Below the pieces are notes generated by a model, which ran no database searches, was not told the DNA's origin, and was given only the letters and a program-made list of their open reading frames with translations. Of a stretch of DNA of 64,000 nucleotides, positions 48,992 to 59,457 are shown piece by piece; positions within the stretch are counted from its first letter, which is position 1, and every line of letters starts with the position of its first letter. The DNA is taken from the NCBI GenBank assembly GCA_019454045.1, contig SKCR01034787.1:141644-205643 (forward strand). The letters run 5' to 3'. The translations under genes were made by a program, and so were the position numbers. Origin of the DNA: Zanthoxylum bungeanum. Its lineage: Eukaryota > Streptophyta > Magnoliopsida > Sapindales > Rutaceae.

Positions 48992-49613
48992 GGCAAAATT
49001 TTGCCTCCATCAAATCATCCATCAAATTCTCCACCAAATCCATTATTAATTTCTCCACTAATTACTCCACCAAATCCATTATTAATTTCTCCACTAATTT
49101 CTTATCATGTTTGGTGATGATTTGATAATTTGATAATTTATTTATTAATTTATTTTTTGCTTTGAAAATGATTGAAAATGACTTTAATAATTACACACAA
49201 CACACTTCTGGATGGTTCATCAATTTCGGTCATGAAATCTTCAGAATTCGAAAATATTTTGTCTTTCAAAGTTGTAGATCTTTGAGTCTTCTTTAATCTG
49301 GAACTCGAATCAGCTCAATTCCATATTGGAGTAAAAGGTTATGCCCAAAATACGACAGATGTGAAAAATTGGAATTTCCATAACTGTACTTTGTCAAAAA
49401 TGCCCTTTCAAGTTTCCAATCTCCAAAATTAAAATATCAAGTCCAATAATTGCCCTTATTTGACCCATATTTTGTCCTAAATGATTTCATTGAGACTCGA
49501 TATTATTTTATCTGCAAAATAAACTAAAACACATCAAAATGTTCATCAAACCCGAGCTAAACAAAATATTAAGTTAAATGGGCGGTAAATATTGATATAT
49601 TTTCCGCTCATCA

Positions 49614-50913
49614 CACCCCCAAACCTAACATTTTGCTAGTCCTCGAGCAAAATAAAAAAAAAATTAAACTAAGCCACTTTCGTAGGGATCACGGTTGCAT
49701 TTAGCGTATGCAACAAGCCTTTAAACCCCTAGGTGTCCGTAGTGGACGAGTTGTAGTCTTGTGAGGGTTTACAACAATGATACCCACAAAATTTTACAAA
49801 AGTAAAAAGGTAGTAAAACTAATGCACACAAAAGCAAAAAGACAAGAGAAAAGAGAATAAAGAAAGTTAGTGACTAATCAGGTGAAACTTCTACTCCAAG
49901 TTACTAGTTGTTTTGTTTCTTTCTAAATTACCGAATAAGTAAATTCTCCGATTATATTTACCATTCTCCATATACACAGCCAACAAAGTATTAATCAATC
50001 TCATTTTTGCCCACAACAGTCACAAGTGTAGTTGATAAGAGCGTAATATTTTTGTCCTAAAGTTCTATCAGATTTCACACCTTTTTTATGGCAATGGAAT
50101 AATTTTTCTCATTTTTCTGATTTTTTTCTTTGATTTTAGATTTTTTTTTTATTTATATACAATACCTTTCGTCTATGTAGCGAGTATTAGGTCGGTGACT
50201 CCCAAACCAGTTGGCTTTAGGGCACCAGATGTTAAGACACCCCTACAGACTTAATTACTCAGACTTTAGATATATATATATATTTTTGCAACATCTTTGA
50301 TCCATGTAGCGAGCTTTGGGCCAGTGACTCCCAAACCAGTTGGCTATAGGGCACTAGGTGTTAAAACACCATTACAAACTTAATAACTCGGATCTCAGAT
50401 TTTTTTTTACTCCATCACTTTCTGAGATGCTTCCTCCAATTAAACTAGAGCACTGAATATTACAAACTTTTCAATTATAGCTCATGTCCATACGTTACAA
50501 TGCATGTTGATAATATCTGCTAACTGAGCATATGAAGATCCATTTAGTCAGTTTTATGGAGAATTCACAATTAAATAATTTAAAAGGAAATAAACAAAAA
50601 TTAACTTGTTTCGAAATAGATTTGAGATACGTCTCAGGAGTGAAAACTCCTTACTCAGCTATCTCTTACCAATTTCACATTTTTAGTCAAAATAAAAACA
50701 CAAAAACACAAAATATTTTTGTAATTTTTGAAATTTTTTTGTATTTTTCGAAAATTTTGGACTAAAAATAAAAACAACACACAACTAAAAAGAAGATACT
50801 AATCAACTAATTCCCTCCCCCAAACCTAAATGAGACATTGTCCCCTATGTTTAAAACGGTAGAAGAAGAGTTTAGAAGATAATACCTGGTTAGCTGAAAT
50901 TCTACACGAAAAG
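49614..50913 (-). other. 3' noncoding block of E1
   Basis: No ORF is supportable. It holds two copies of a motif with CAGTGACTCCCAAACCAGTTGG (variant, first 20 bases near 50193 and 50332), spaced 139 bp and homologous to the two-copy block in A at 43654-43890. It also shares with A the inverted AGGAGTTTTCACTCCTGA element (near 50635-50655). Part of the block (49614 on) recurs at 56357-56718 as E2's interior. Confidence 0.8.
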
Positions 50914-51522
50914 TTAAAGGTTAAGATCCAGATTAACACGACGCCTCTTACCACGATCGTCCTCGGACTAATTTATCTTTGAAAGGATAGGGTCAACTTG
51001 TGGTTCATAGGCTAAGATTTGGTCAATTAGATCCGGAGCAGTTCTGGCAGTAAAGAGGAGTTCTTTCATAGGTTTTGACACGAACCCATTTCTTCGAGCA
51101 TCATCAAGAAACACACAAAGAAAATCATAAAATCCTTCAACGTTGTACAGTCCAAGCGGTTTCTGGTGTATGTTCAAGTTCGCCCAAGATAACACTGTAA
51201 ATATTTCCTCCAATGTACCCAAGCCACCTGACAAAGTAATAAAAGCATCAGCACGGTTAATCATTTCTACCAATCGTTCAAACATACCTGGCACGATCAG
51301 TTCCTCTCCATTTGATGGTTCAATAAGATTTGCCTCCGCCAAAGGTTTTGGGATGATTCCCATAAGTCCAAGATTGCCACCGCCATATACTAAGTGCATA
51401 TTTCTTGCAGCTAAGACTCGACCCAATTCTTGTGCTGCTTCTACGTATTGTGGTTTAGTACCAACACTACTACCGCAAAACACGCAGATATTTTCAACTC
51501 GTCTTCTTGAAGTGGCTTCCAT
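50914..51522 (-). CDS. LOG-type cytokinin riboside 5'-monophosphate phosphoribohydrolase captured in E1
   Basis: LOG enzymes hydrolyse cytokinin nucleotides to free bases in the cytosol or nucleus. The ORF starts at Met 51522 (MEATSRRRVENICVFCGSS) and is open for 184 codons to a TAG at 50970-50968. Seen in order: CVFCGSS (residues 13-19), LVYGGGNLGLMG (44-55), SGGLGTLEE (98-106, the PGGxGTxxE motif with Pro changed to Ser and the catalytic-type Glu kept), LSWANLNIHQKPLGLYNVEGF. Relative to the A copy, 45 bp (15 codons after GLMG) are deleted in frame, removing a helix of the Rossmann fold, so activity is doubtful. Past the stop the frame continues 17 codons to a TAA at 50916-50914: SEDDRGKRRRVNLDLNL. 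In A the stop codon is TGG (Trp), so the tail was once part of the protein. Possible splicing was not seen. Confidence 0.85.
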
Positions 51523-51869
51523 GTTTTACTCTGGATGCTTTCAAATGTGCAATGATGAATTGAATTTATAACACCTAAAAAATGTGAGTAACAATAATAG
51601 AACTAGTACCTGCCAAATGAAAATTATTAGTTAAATAGTATAATGAATCGTGATAGTCAAAAAGGTCGGGATTCTGTCGGAGAAAATAAAAGAAAACAAC
51701 AAAACAAATCCCAATTATTAGGAAAAGACAAAGATATAAATATGTACAAGAATATACAGCTTGATTGACGTCTATCGTCAGAGACAAGCTTCCCATCCAA
51801 TTTTCTTATAAATTGGCAAACAATGTCTTTTTTAGTCAGATTCCCAAGACTTAACTGTTGTCTTTCTTT

Positions 51870-52319
51870 TTAAAATTGTGTATGTAATTTGCGAAAGGCT
51901 TTGTGAACATATCCACTAGGATGCGTCTCAAGAGTCGAAGATATATCATCTAAAGACTCCTTACTCAAGCCATCCCTAATGAATTTAATTTTGTCATCGC
52001 GATTATCAGACACCATTCCTAAAGAACGACAACGAGTATTGCAATTCCAGCGTGCACATTTGTAACAAACACCCATTTTCTTAGCTCTACGTTTCTTTGC
52101 ATAGGTGCTTCTTCCAAAACCAGACAGATGTGAAATAAAAGAGTCAGAAGACTCACCTGCCAATCGGATTCGTGATTCAATTACCCATCGAATGTCATTA
52201 GGAACACCATGGATTGTTAGTAGTCTCATCCGTTCCAAGCGAGCTTTGTAAACTTTCATCAGAGATTTTTGAGGGAGAGAAGGAAATTGCTTGTGAAGAT
52301 TAGCTAGAGCTTCTTCCAT
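51870..52319 (-). CDS. Small basic Cys-rich protein resembling carlavirus nucleic-acid-binding protein
   Basis: This is an open ORF of 149 codons from Met 52319 (an upstream Met at 52352 gives 160; the shorter start is shared with the A copy). Residues 69-80 read GRSTYAKKRRAK, a basic patch directly followed by a Cys cluster, C85-x2-C88-x4-C93-x3-C97 (CYKCARWNCNTRC), then DNRDDKIKFIRDGLS. This arrangement, a Gly-Arg-Ser-x-Tyr-Ala basic box, a zinc-binding-like Cys cluster and a hydrophobic Ile-Arg-x-Gly segment, is that of the Cys-rich nucleic-acid-binding proteins at the 3' end of carlavirus and related plant RNA virus genomes (Pfam Viral_NABP). These bind RNA and influence symptoms or silencing. 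The N-terminal 65 residues are unfamiliar. It sits between the integrase tail and LOG on the same strand. The alternative is an unrelated plant zinc-binding protein. Confidence 0.6.
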   Translation of the reverse strand: MEEALANLHKQFPSLPQKSLMKVYKARLERMRLLTIHGVPNDIRWVIESRIRLAGESSDSFISHLSGFGRSTYAKKRRAKKMGVCYKCARWNCNTRCRSLGMVSDNRDDKIKFIRDGLSKESLDDISSTLETHPSGYVHKAFRKLHTQF

Positions 52320-52454
52320 CTTAAAATGACTTAATCTGCAAAAACTAAACACACAAAATTAAATCACACCAAATCACAATATATACACAAATTGCATGGG
52401 TTGCCTCCCTCCGAGCGCTAAGTTTAAAGTCGTCAGCTAGACGTGACTCGAACG

Positions 52455-52880
52455 TTAAGCTGGATCTGAAAGTGTTACACTTTCTTTTTTTCGCTCAAAT
52501 GATTCTCCCCAGTAGTGTTTGACACGCTTGTTTTTAACCTTGAAAGTTTTGTTGGAGTCAGGATCATGTATCTCAACGGCTCTGTCTTGTAAAACCATTG
52601 TGATCACAAATGGACCTGAACACCGTGATTTTGGCTTCCATGGGAAGAATTTCACCCTTGATTTGTTTAACAGTACCTTCTGCCCTGGTTCCAGTTGTAT
52701 GCGCACTAACTTCTCATCATGTCTCTTCTTGGCCTTTTCTTTGTACAATTTGGCATCCTCAAAAGGCTGATTGTGAAATTCCTCCAATTCGTTGAGCTGA
52801 TGGAACTTTTTCTCTTCTGTTGATTGTAGAGCAATAATAGGCTTCTTCAGTACGCAGTGCGCTTTATCTTCAGACTCCAC
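52455..52880 (-). pseudogene. Integrase C-terminus of E1, joined to protease by an internal deletion
   Basis: From about 52820 the frame reads FHQLNELEEFHNQPFEDAKL and RHDEKLVRIQLEPGQKVLLN, then FFPWKPKSRCSGPFVITMVL and FKVNKRVKHYWGE-like end residues: the Athila integrase C-terminal domain, same as 40730-41060 in A. Upstream there is no integrase core, RNase H or RT. The protease ends only 40 to 100 bases before. A functional integrase cannot be made, so the copy depended on relatives. Confidence 0.88.
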
Positions 52881-52916
52881 AAGTAATTGACATGCTTTAA
52901 GTTTGTCAGTAGATCT

Positions 52917-54178
52917 TTATCTTTTATCAGAGTTCTGAATGGTACTATGTATCACATCAAGTCTGAAACATTCCTCATTCTCGTCATTCGGGAAATTCAT
53001 GGCTTTAAAAGCATTGAATGTTACTTCTTGGTCCTGTACCCTCATGGTTAGTTCTCCTTTTTGTACATCAATAATGGTTCGACCTGTAGCCAAGAATGGT
53101 CTCCCGAGGATGATTGGCACGTCTGCGTCTTCCTCCATATCAAGGACAATGAAATCTGCTGGGAAAATGAATTTGTCAACCTTGACTAGCACATCTTCAA
53201 CTAAACCTCTCAGAAATATGAGCGTTCTATCAGCAAGTTGTAGTGAGACTGAAGTGGGCATTGTTTCACCAATCTGCAGTTTCTTGAAAATAGAAAAAGG
53301 TATCAAGTTAACACCAGCACCTAAATCACACAGAGCCTTACCGAAGTCATGTTCTCCTATGGTGCAAGGAACAGTGAAACTGCCAGGATCTTTCAACTTT
53401 GGAGGAAGTTTTCTCTGAATGATGGCGCTGCATTCTTCTGATAATGCTACTGTCTCATAATCTCCCAATCTCCGCTTTCGTGATAGAATGTCTTTCATAA
53501 ATTTGGCTTAGCTGAGCATTTGTTCCAACGCTTCTGCAAATGGAATGTTGATATGCATTTTTTTGAACACCTCCAAGAATCGAGCAAATTGCTTGTCCAG
53601 TTTATTCTTCTGAAGACTCTGAGGAAAATGTGGAGGTGGAGTGATCTGTTCTTTTTCCTTTGCTTCTTTTTCCTCCATTTGTTGCTTTGTTTCTTTTAGA
53701 ACTTCCTCAGCAGTTGTTTTGGCTCCAACATCTTTGTTGATTTCAGTACCACTTTTTAACATGATGGCATGACACTGCTCCTTCCCCATGTTCCTCGGAT
53801 TTGGTTCAGTGTTGCTAGGAAGGTTACCTGGCGGTCTGTAACTCTAAGCATTGGCCAGTTGTCCAATTTGATTCTCCAGTGCTTTAATAGAAGCTGATTG
53901 ACTTTGAATTAATGCTGTTTGGGATTGAAACATAACATCATATCTTGCTGCTTGAGAGTCGTGTTTTGCTTCTATCTTTTTCAAGTGGATCAACACTTCT
54001 GTTATTCTTGATTCATTTGACTGCTCCTGGCCTTTGTTCTGTTGTTGGAATCTGGGTGGTGGGTTGTTCATTTGCCCTGAATTGTTGCTCTATGCAAAAT
54101 TTGGATGATTCCTCCACCCTGGGTTGTAGGTGTTGGAATATGGATTGTTCCCATGTCTGTTGAAATTGTTGAAACAAA
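52917..54178 (-). pseudogene. gag: gag C-terminal part and protease of E1
   Basis: The frame runs from the truncation at 54178 through a nucleocapsid end (NPYSNTYNPGWRNHPNF), the Gln-rich block with QSASIKALENQIGQLANA, and a linker (MGKEQCHAIMLKSGTEI, 53789 on) to LDKQFARFLEVFKKMHINIP. The protease proper (53498 on) follows, with CDLGAGVNLIPFS (active-site DLG), SLQLADRTLI, VLVKVDKFIFPADFIVLDME and VPIILGRPFLATGRTIIDVQ. Only three stops (near 54091, 53844 and 53505) break one continuous frame. They sit where Trp, Asn-like and Tyr codons are expected, so this copy is much less decayed than A. It ends at 52917. Confidence 0.92.
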
Positions 54179-56356
54179 TGTAGAACATCTTATAGTTACA
54201 AAAATTACGGAATATATCCTACAACATGAATTCTTATCGAGTTGACCTTTGAGGGTTACGGCAGGAACCAAAAAATGCTTCGACTAAGTAACGCTATTGA
54301 ACGGTGCTTACACACGCGTATAACGCAAGCACACGTATCGTTCAAGTAGTATAAAAAGTATCGATCCCACGAGGACTTAATACCTAAGCTATTAATTTTA
54401 TGAGGTCAAATGATTACTAGTATCTAACAGGTTGTTTGATTGATTTGAAATGGTGACAATTCTAAATTTAAAAACAAGTAAATAAATTATTCGAAAGTAG
54501 ATTTTTAAGAAAATTCAATATTAAAAAACTATCTATGGTTGTGATTTCTTCCAATATCATTTTAAAGATGAAGTGGTTATTTTATAGTTGGGTAATATAT
54601 TGATTTATTAACCTGGAACACTAAATTATGTGAAAGCCTATGTCGATGTCAGACGCAAATACCCAGTTTAACCCAATTGAACCATATGTCTATGTCAACC
54701 AAATTATCTAGATTCATTAAGTTTAATTTCCAATTATGGCTACCCCCGCCCGACATGTATATGTCTATCCTGTAAGGAAATCTATTAAAGGGTTATCTAT
54801 CCTCAAGGAAGATCGTGGGCTATTGAGTCGAAGGTCTTAAACTTAAAATCCCTATGTCTAGTTCATTTTAAGTTTCCCAGTTCAATTTTATTAATGGCCA
54901 GTTAATGAAAAAGCATTAAGATTAAGACTCAATAAATAAATCTTTATATTACCCAAAATATAATCTAACCCCTTATAAACCGGTGATATTAAAAGTCATC
55001 ACAACCCTAGATAACTAATTTAGTTACAACACATAACTAGGGCTTTAAAAGACATAAAGTAAAAATATTGAAAAGTAATTGCGGTAAAGTAAAAGTTGAA
55101 AAGTAAATTGCAATAAAATAAAATAAAATGCTAAGGCAAAATGATCAACTTTTACTACTTCTAATTTAGATATCTCCCATAATATAATATATAAACTTGT
55201 GATAATATTACCAACCAGCCATATAAGCGGTATCCTGATTAAGTCAAATTAAGTCCAACCAGCCATTAAGGCGGAACCAAAATAAACCTGCCATATAGGC
55301 GGTAAGAAAATTTAATTACCAACCGACCAATCTGGCGGTATCCTTAGTCAGGTTTTAACCAGATTAAAATAAATTACCAACCGACCAATCTGGCGGTATC
55401 CTTTTTAAGTCAAATCTTATATAGTGAATATATTATATTAAAGGGAGATTAATCTAAATAACAATAGTAAAAGAATTACCTTTCACCCTAGCAGGGGGAA
55501 GTTACCTCCTCATTACGGAAAAGTAAAAACTGAAAATTAAAGAAAGAAAAGTAATGTGCGTAAAAGTAAATTACAGAAAGTGAAAACAGAAAAGTAAAGA
55601 AAGGAAAGTGCGAAAGCGGAAATTAATTACTGAAAGTTGTAAATAAACAAACAAGATACAATATTCTTAGTATTCTTAAGGATCTCCTTAGAAGAAAGTA
55701 TGATTTTACAAATGAAATGGCTTGGTATTTACAGGCAAAATTTTGCATCCATCAAATCATCCATCAAATTCTCCACCGAATCCATTATTAATTTCTCCAC
55801 TAATTACTCCACCAAATCCATTATTAATTGCTCCACTAATTTATTATCATGTTTGGTGATGATTTGATAATTTTATTATTTATTTATTAATTTAGTTTTT
55901 TGCTTTGAAAATGATTGAAAATGACTTTAATAATTACACACAACACACTTTTGGATGGTTCATCAATTTGGGTCATGAAATCTTCAGAATTCGAAAATAT
56001 TTTGTCTTTAAAGGTTGTAGATATTTGAGTCTTATTTAATCTGGCACTTGAATCAGCTCAATCCGATATTGGAGTAAAGAGTTATGCCCAAAATACGACA
56101 GATGTGCAAAACTGGAATTTCCAAAACTGCACTTTGTCAAAAACTCCCTTTCAAGTTTCCAATCTCCAAAATTAAAATATCAAGTCCAATAATTGCCCTT
56201 ATTTGACCCATATTTCATCCTAATTTTCATTTAGACCCGATATTATTTTATCTGCAAAATAAACTAAAACACATCAAAACGTTCATCAAACCTGAGAAAC
56301 TAAACAAAATATTAAGTTAAAGGGGCGGTAAATATTGATATATTTTCCGATCATCA
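54179..56356 (-). repeat. LTR of E2
   Basis: It is collinear with 47435-49613 and has the same termini (TGATGA..TTCTACA on the minus strand). Differences are scattered substitutions and few indels. Confidence 0.92.
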
Positions 56357-56718
56357 CACCCCCAAACCTAACATTTTGCTAGTCCTCGAGCAAAAAAAAA
56401 AAAATTTAAACTAAGCCACTTTCGTAGGGATCGCGGTTGCATTTAGCGTATGCAACAAGCCTTTACAACAATGATACCCACAAACATTTTACAAAAGTAA
56501 AAAGGTAGTAAAACTAATGCACACAAAAGCAAAAAGACAAGAGAAAAGAGAATAAATAAAGTTAGTGACTAATCAGGTGAAACTTCTACTCCAAGTTACT
56601 AGTTGTTTTGTTTCTTTCTAAATTACCGAATAAGTTTTAGGTCGGTGACTCCCAAACCAGTTGGCTTTAGGGCACCAGGTGTTAAGACACCCCTACAGAC
56701 TTAATTACTCAGACTTTA
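54179..56718 (-). mobile_element. E2: same-family fragment, 3' LTR and 362 bp of 3' interior
   Basis: An LTR (54179-56356) is followed on the right by 3' interior sequence (56357-56718), which is what the left end of a minus-strand element looks like. It is joined on the left to the middle of E1's gag. I read this as E2 inserted in E1's gag, with a later deletion that removed the rest of E2 and the 5' end of E1 up to G sequence at 56719. Its interior has two deletions relative to E1: about 50 bp near 56466 and about 250 bp near 56633. Confidence 0.75.
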
Positions 56719-57347
56719 GCATCCTAGTTCAGGGCTAGGGTGATGGTGATACGTAACGCCCCTAGACCCTAGTTTCAGGGTCAGATTGTAGCGTGGATCA
56801 TCACTACCGGCTCTAATTCAGTGGCTTGGGGGACGACGATATGTAACACCCCAATACCACCAATTTTCAGGGACAATAGTGGCATGCTTTGGGGGACGAC
56901 GATATGTAACGCCCCAAAGTCACAGATTTGTACTGCTGGCTCTAGTTAGGCGTATGAGGAGACGTCGATACGTAACGCCCCCTTGAGTCAAGTTTTTCAG
57001 CAGACATACAGATCTCAATTTTCAGAAGTAATTTCAAACTCAACTTTCAGAATACTTTTCAGATACAGTTTTTAGAAAGTTTCAGAAAAGCTTTTCTAGA
57101 ATAAGATTTTTAGAAAAGCAGTTTATAAGAGGTTTTCAAAAAGAGTTTAGAGTTTTCAGACAGGAAAATAGTGTTTCCTATTAAGCTACTTCTGAACTTT
57201 GGTTTTTAAAACAAATAGTTTCATAACAGTATTTCAGTTTTCATCTTCTAACTCGTCCACTCACTTAGATCTTTCAAACGATCTAACCCCCTCCCAGTGT
57301 TTTATTTTGCAGGATCGTGAGGACAGGCTGAGAAGGATGGATACTGA
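56719..57347 (+). repeat. G: Tekay/Del-like LTR, second piece
   Basis: Four units with GATA(C/T)GTAACGCCCC (one with CACC) start near 56747, 56837, 56900 and 56967 and are followed by a pyrimidine stretch and TTTTGCAGGATCGTGAGGAC. I attach it to the piece ending at 47434 because E1/E2 lie between and both ends are then accounted for. No second G copy in the window proves the join. H cuts it at 57348. Confidence 0.5.
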
Positions 57348-59442
57348 TGTTGGACAGTTATGACCCATAGCGTCACTATTTGTACAGATCATAGTGTTGT
57401 TGTATAAATTAACTATGTGACAAAGGAGATTGCACTCTTATCATTTGTGATTAGATCACCTTAGATATATAAATGATAGGAGGTTCTTATGATTTGTTCC
57501 TAGATTGAGAATGATATGAGACAGTATCAATCAACGAAGGATAAATCATTAAACATCCCTAGTCAGAGCATTGTCGAGATTGGACATCGATAGATGCGTA
57601 CAAGACTAGTATTACACTTGTGCGTGTTATGTGAGACATAACGGCATAGTTCTCATATATTTGGGTATAGGATACTCGGGCAAGTGTAATAGGAGGTTGT
57701 GTTTCACCGATGGTACGGGAAACAGCTTCGCTCTGGATTAGACCACCGCAGAATCCCATTGGTAGTATGACCTTGTGTCTATGTGAGTCTGCAATCAGGG
57801 TATGTGTATTTGGTCTTAACCTGAGACTTGCACCGCTAATACTTGCGACAATCAATGTACTTTAGTTGAGGTCGTCCAGGGCTTTAACAGGTTCTGTGTA
57901 CGCCGATGCTGGGTATATTGAGAATTGTAGTGTATTGGGTGTGATGTCAAGACGGAAGTGTCACTCCAGTCATATGGAGATGATGGTCACGTAGGATACG
58001 GTATTAGTGCTCTTATATGCTGCGCGGCTATCGGGATATTATGACTCGGTCATGTATATCCGATTATAGCCTAGTTACCAGACATCCGACATGTGCTTCA
58101 TACGGGGCAGACACATATCCAGCCCCAGGCCTAGCACGTGATCATTCGATATTGGATCGAAATACGCAATACTACGTATACTAAGCCCGATATAGATCAC
58201 ATATTCCTGTAAGGATATTTCCGGAGAATTGGGTAGGCATGGCGCTTTGCTAGAGGCCAACCTTGTCTTGTAAATTGGTAAAACGTATACTTGGTACTTA
58301 CGTGTTCGGATAGTCCGACGACCGAATTTACTGCCAACATATCCGGAGATCTCATGGGTCGCTTCCCAATGATACACCGATGACGTATGACTCGCATTAT
58401 TATTAATCTGGGATTAATTAGAAGAGAGAGAAAATTAATCTGGGATTAATTACGGAGATATTTTATCTAGGATAAAATATCAATTTAAAGAGAGAGAACG
58501 ATTAATTTGGAATTAATCGATAAATAATATATTCGATATATTAAACGAAATTGGATTTCGATTAGGAATTAAAATTAGATTTTAATTCGGGTACTTGAAT
58601 TAATTTAGAATTAATTCTCGAGCGACGTGATTAGTAAATTGGATTTATTAACGAGGCATCGAGAAAATCGTTAATTTAGAATTATCGAAATCGAGCTCAG
58701 AATGTGTTTGCGAAGTTACGTCGATTTTGAATCACGTGCCGCAAGTCGCATCACAAATCACATCGCAAGTCATAAAAGTCAAATCGCTTTTTGGAAAAGT
58801 AACTTTGACTCTTTGACTTTGACCTTTAAAATTTGGAGGGAAATTTTGGGGGGGGGGGGGGGGAAAGACTTTTAACTTTTTGGAAAAGTGAAAGCCTTTT
58901 CCTTTTCACCTTTTACCAAGGGTAAAATGATTTAATAAACATTATTACATTTGTTTTATTCTTTTTGGAAAGAAAATAAATGGTAAAACATTTTAGTAAT
59001 TTTGGAAATTATATAAGTGAAATGTTTACACACTTTTTCCCTTAACCTAATCTCTCATCCATCTCTCTTTTCCTCTCACATGGTCACGCCCAAGGCAGTG
59101 AACTGCCCAGGGTTGGCCGAAAATGATGATCCATTTTGAGGGTTTTGTGGCAAGATCCAAGTGCTAGCACACTCCTAAGAGGCATACGAAGGTGTTAGGG
59201 AAACTCACCCACGAGCCGGGAATCGTTTGACGCAAGTTCGAGGCTCAAATTCATGGACCAAAACTGAAAACAGTGAGCAGTGGATTGCACACTATTGGCG
59301 CCACTTTGAAGGGGAAAATCTTTGTGTTCTTCTTCAAATTGTCACAACCGATCGATGTGAGTATTCCGCTATCTCCTTTGATGTATTCACACTTATTATT
59401 CATGCTTGTTTGATGATCTTGGGACCTAGAATAAAACCAACA
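57348..59442 (+). repeat. 5' LTR of H
   Basis: TGTTGGACAG to AAACCAACA. It contains a run of 16 G (58848-58863) just after three TTTGAC repeats (58803-58822), both missing or altered in P1. ORFs on the minus strand at 57559-58397 are not maintained in P1. Confidence 0.88.
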
Positions 59443-59443
59443 A

Positions 59444-59457
59444 TGGCATCAAGAGCC
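59444..59457 (+). other. Primer-binding site of H
   Basis: TGGCATCAAGAGCC lies one base after the LTR end. Initiator-tRNA-Met type, with the same extra A as P1. Confidence 0.85.

Larger units (their letters stand above)
47435..49613 (-). repeat. 3' LTR of E1
   Basis: On the minus strand it runs TGATGAGCGG to GTTCTACA. It contains a set of AGGCGGTA/TCTGGCGGTATCC units (about 48484, 48526, 48554, 48590 and 48648, listed separately) and a purine-rich GAAAGTAAA tract (48770-48900). It matches 54179-56356 along its length. Confidence 0.92.
47435..54178 (-). mobile_element. E1: Athila-type element with passenger genes, deleted pol, 5'-truncated
   Basis: On the minus strand, from right to left: middle of gag (truncated at 54178), protease, integrase C-terminus, virus-like ORF, LOG gene, 3' noncoding block, polypurine tract (AGGTTTGGGGGTG), 3' LTR (49613-47435). 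The RT, RNase H and integrase core are deleted. The primer site and N-terminal gag are missing, because another LTR of the same family (E2) is joined at 54179. ACAAA precedes both LTRs. It is related to A by LTR, gag, passenger genes and 3' block. Confidence 0.88.

Noticed and set aside
50914..51522. Ordinary host LOG gene
   Set aside because: It lies inside an LTR element between integrase and 3' LTR, has no introns, and has a sibling at the same place in a second element.
54179..56356. 5' LTR of a complete E1 element
   Set aside because: No primer-binding site lies inside it; the adjoining sequence is mid-gag, and 3' interior sequence follows on the outer side.
57559..58397. Minus-strand ORFs of about 100 codons in LTR H
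   Set aside because: The inverted copy P1 does not keep these frames.
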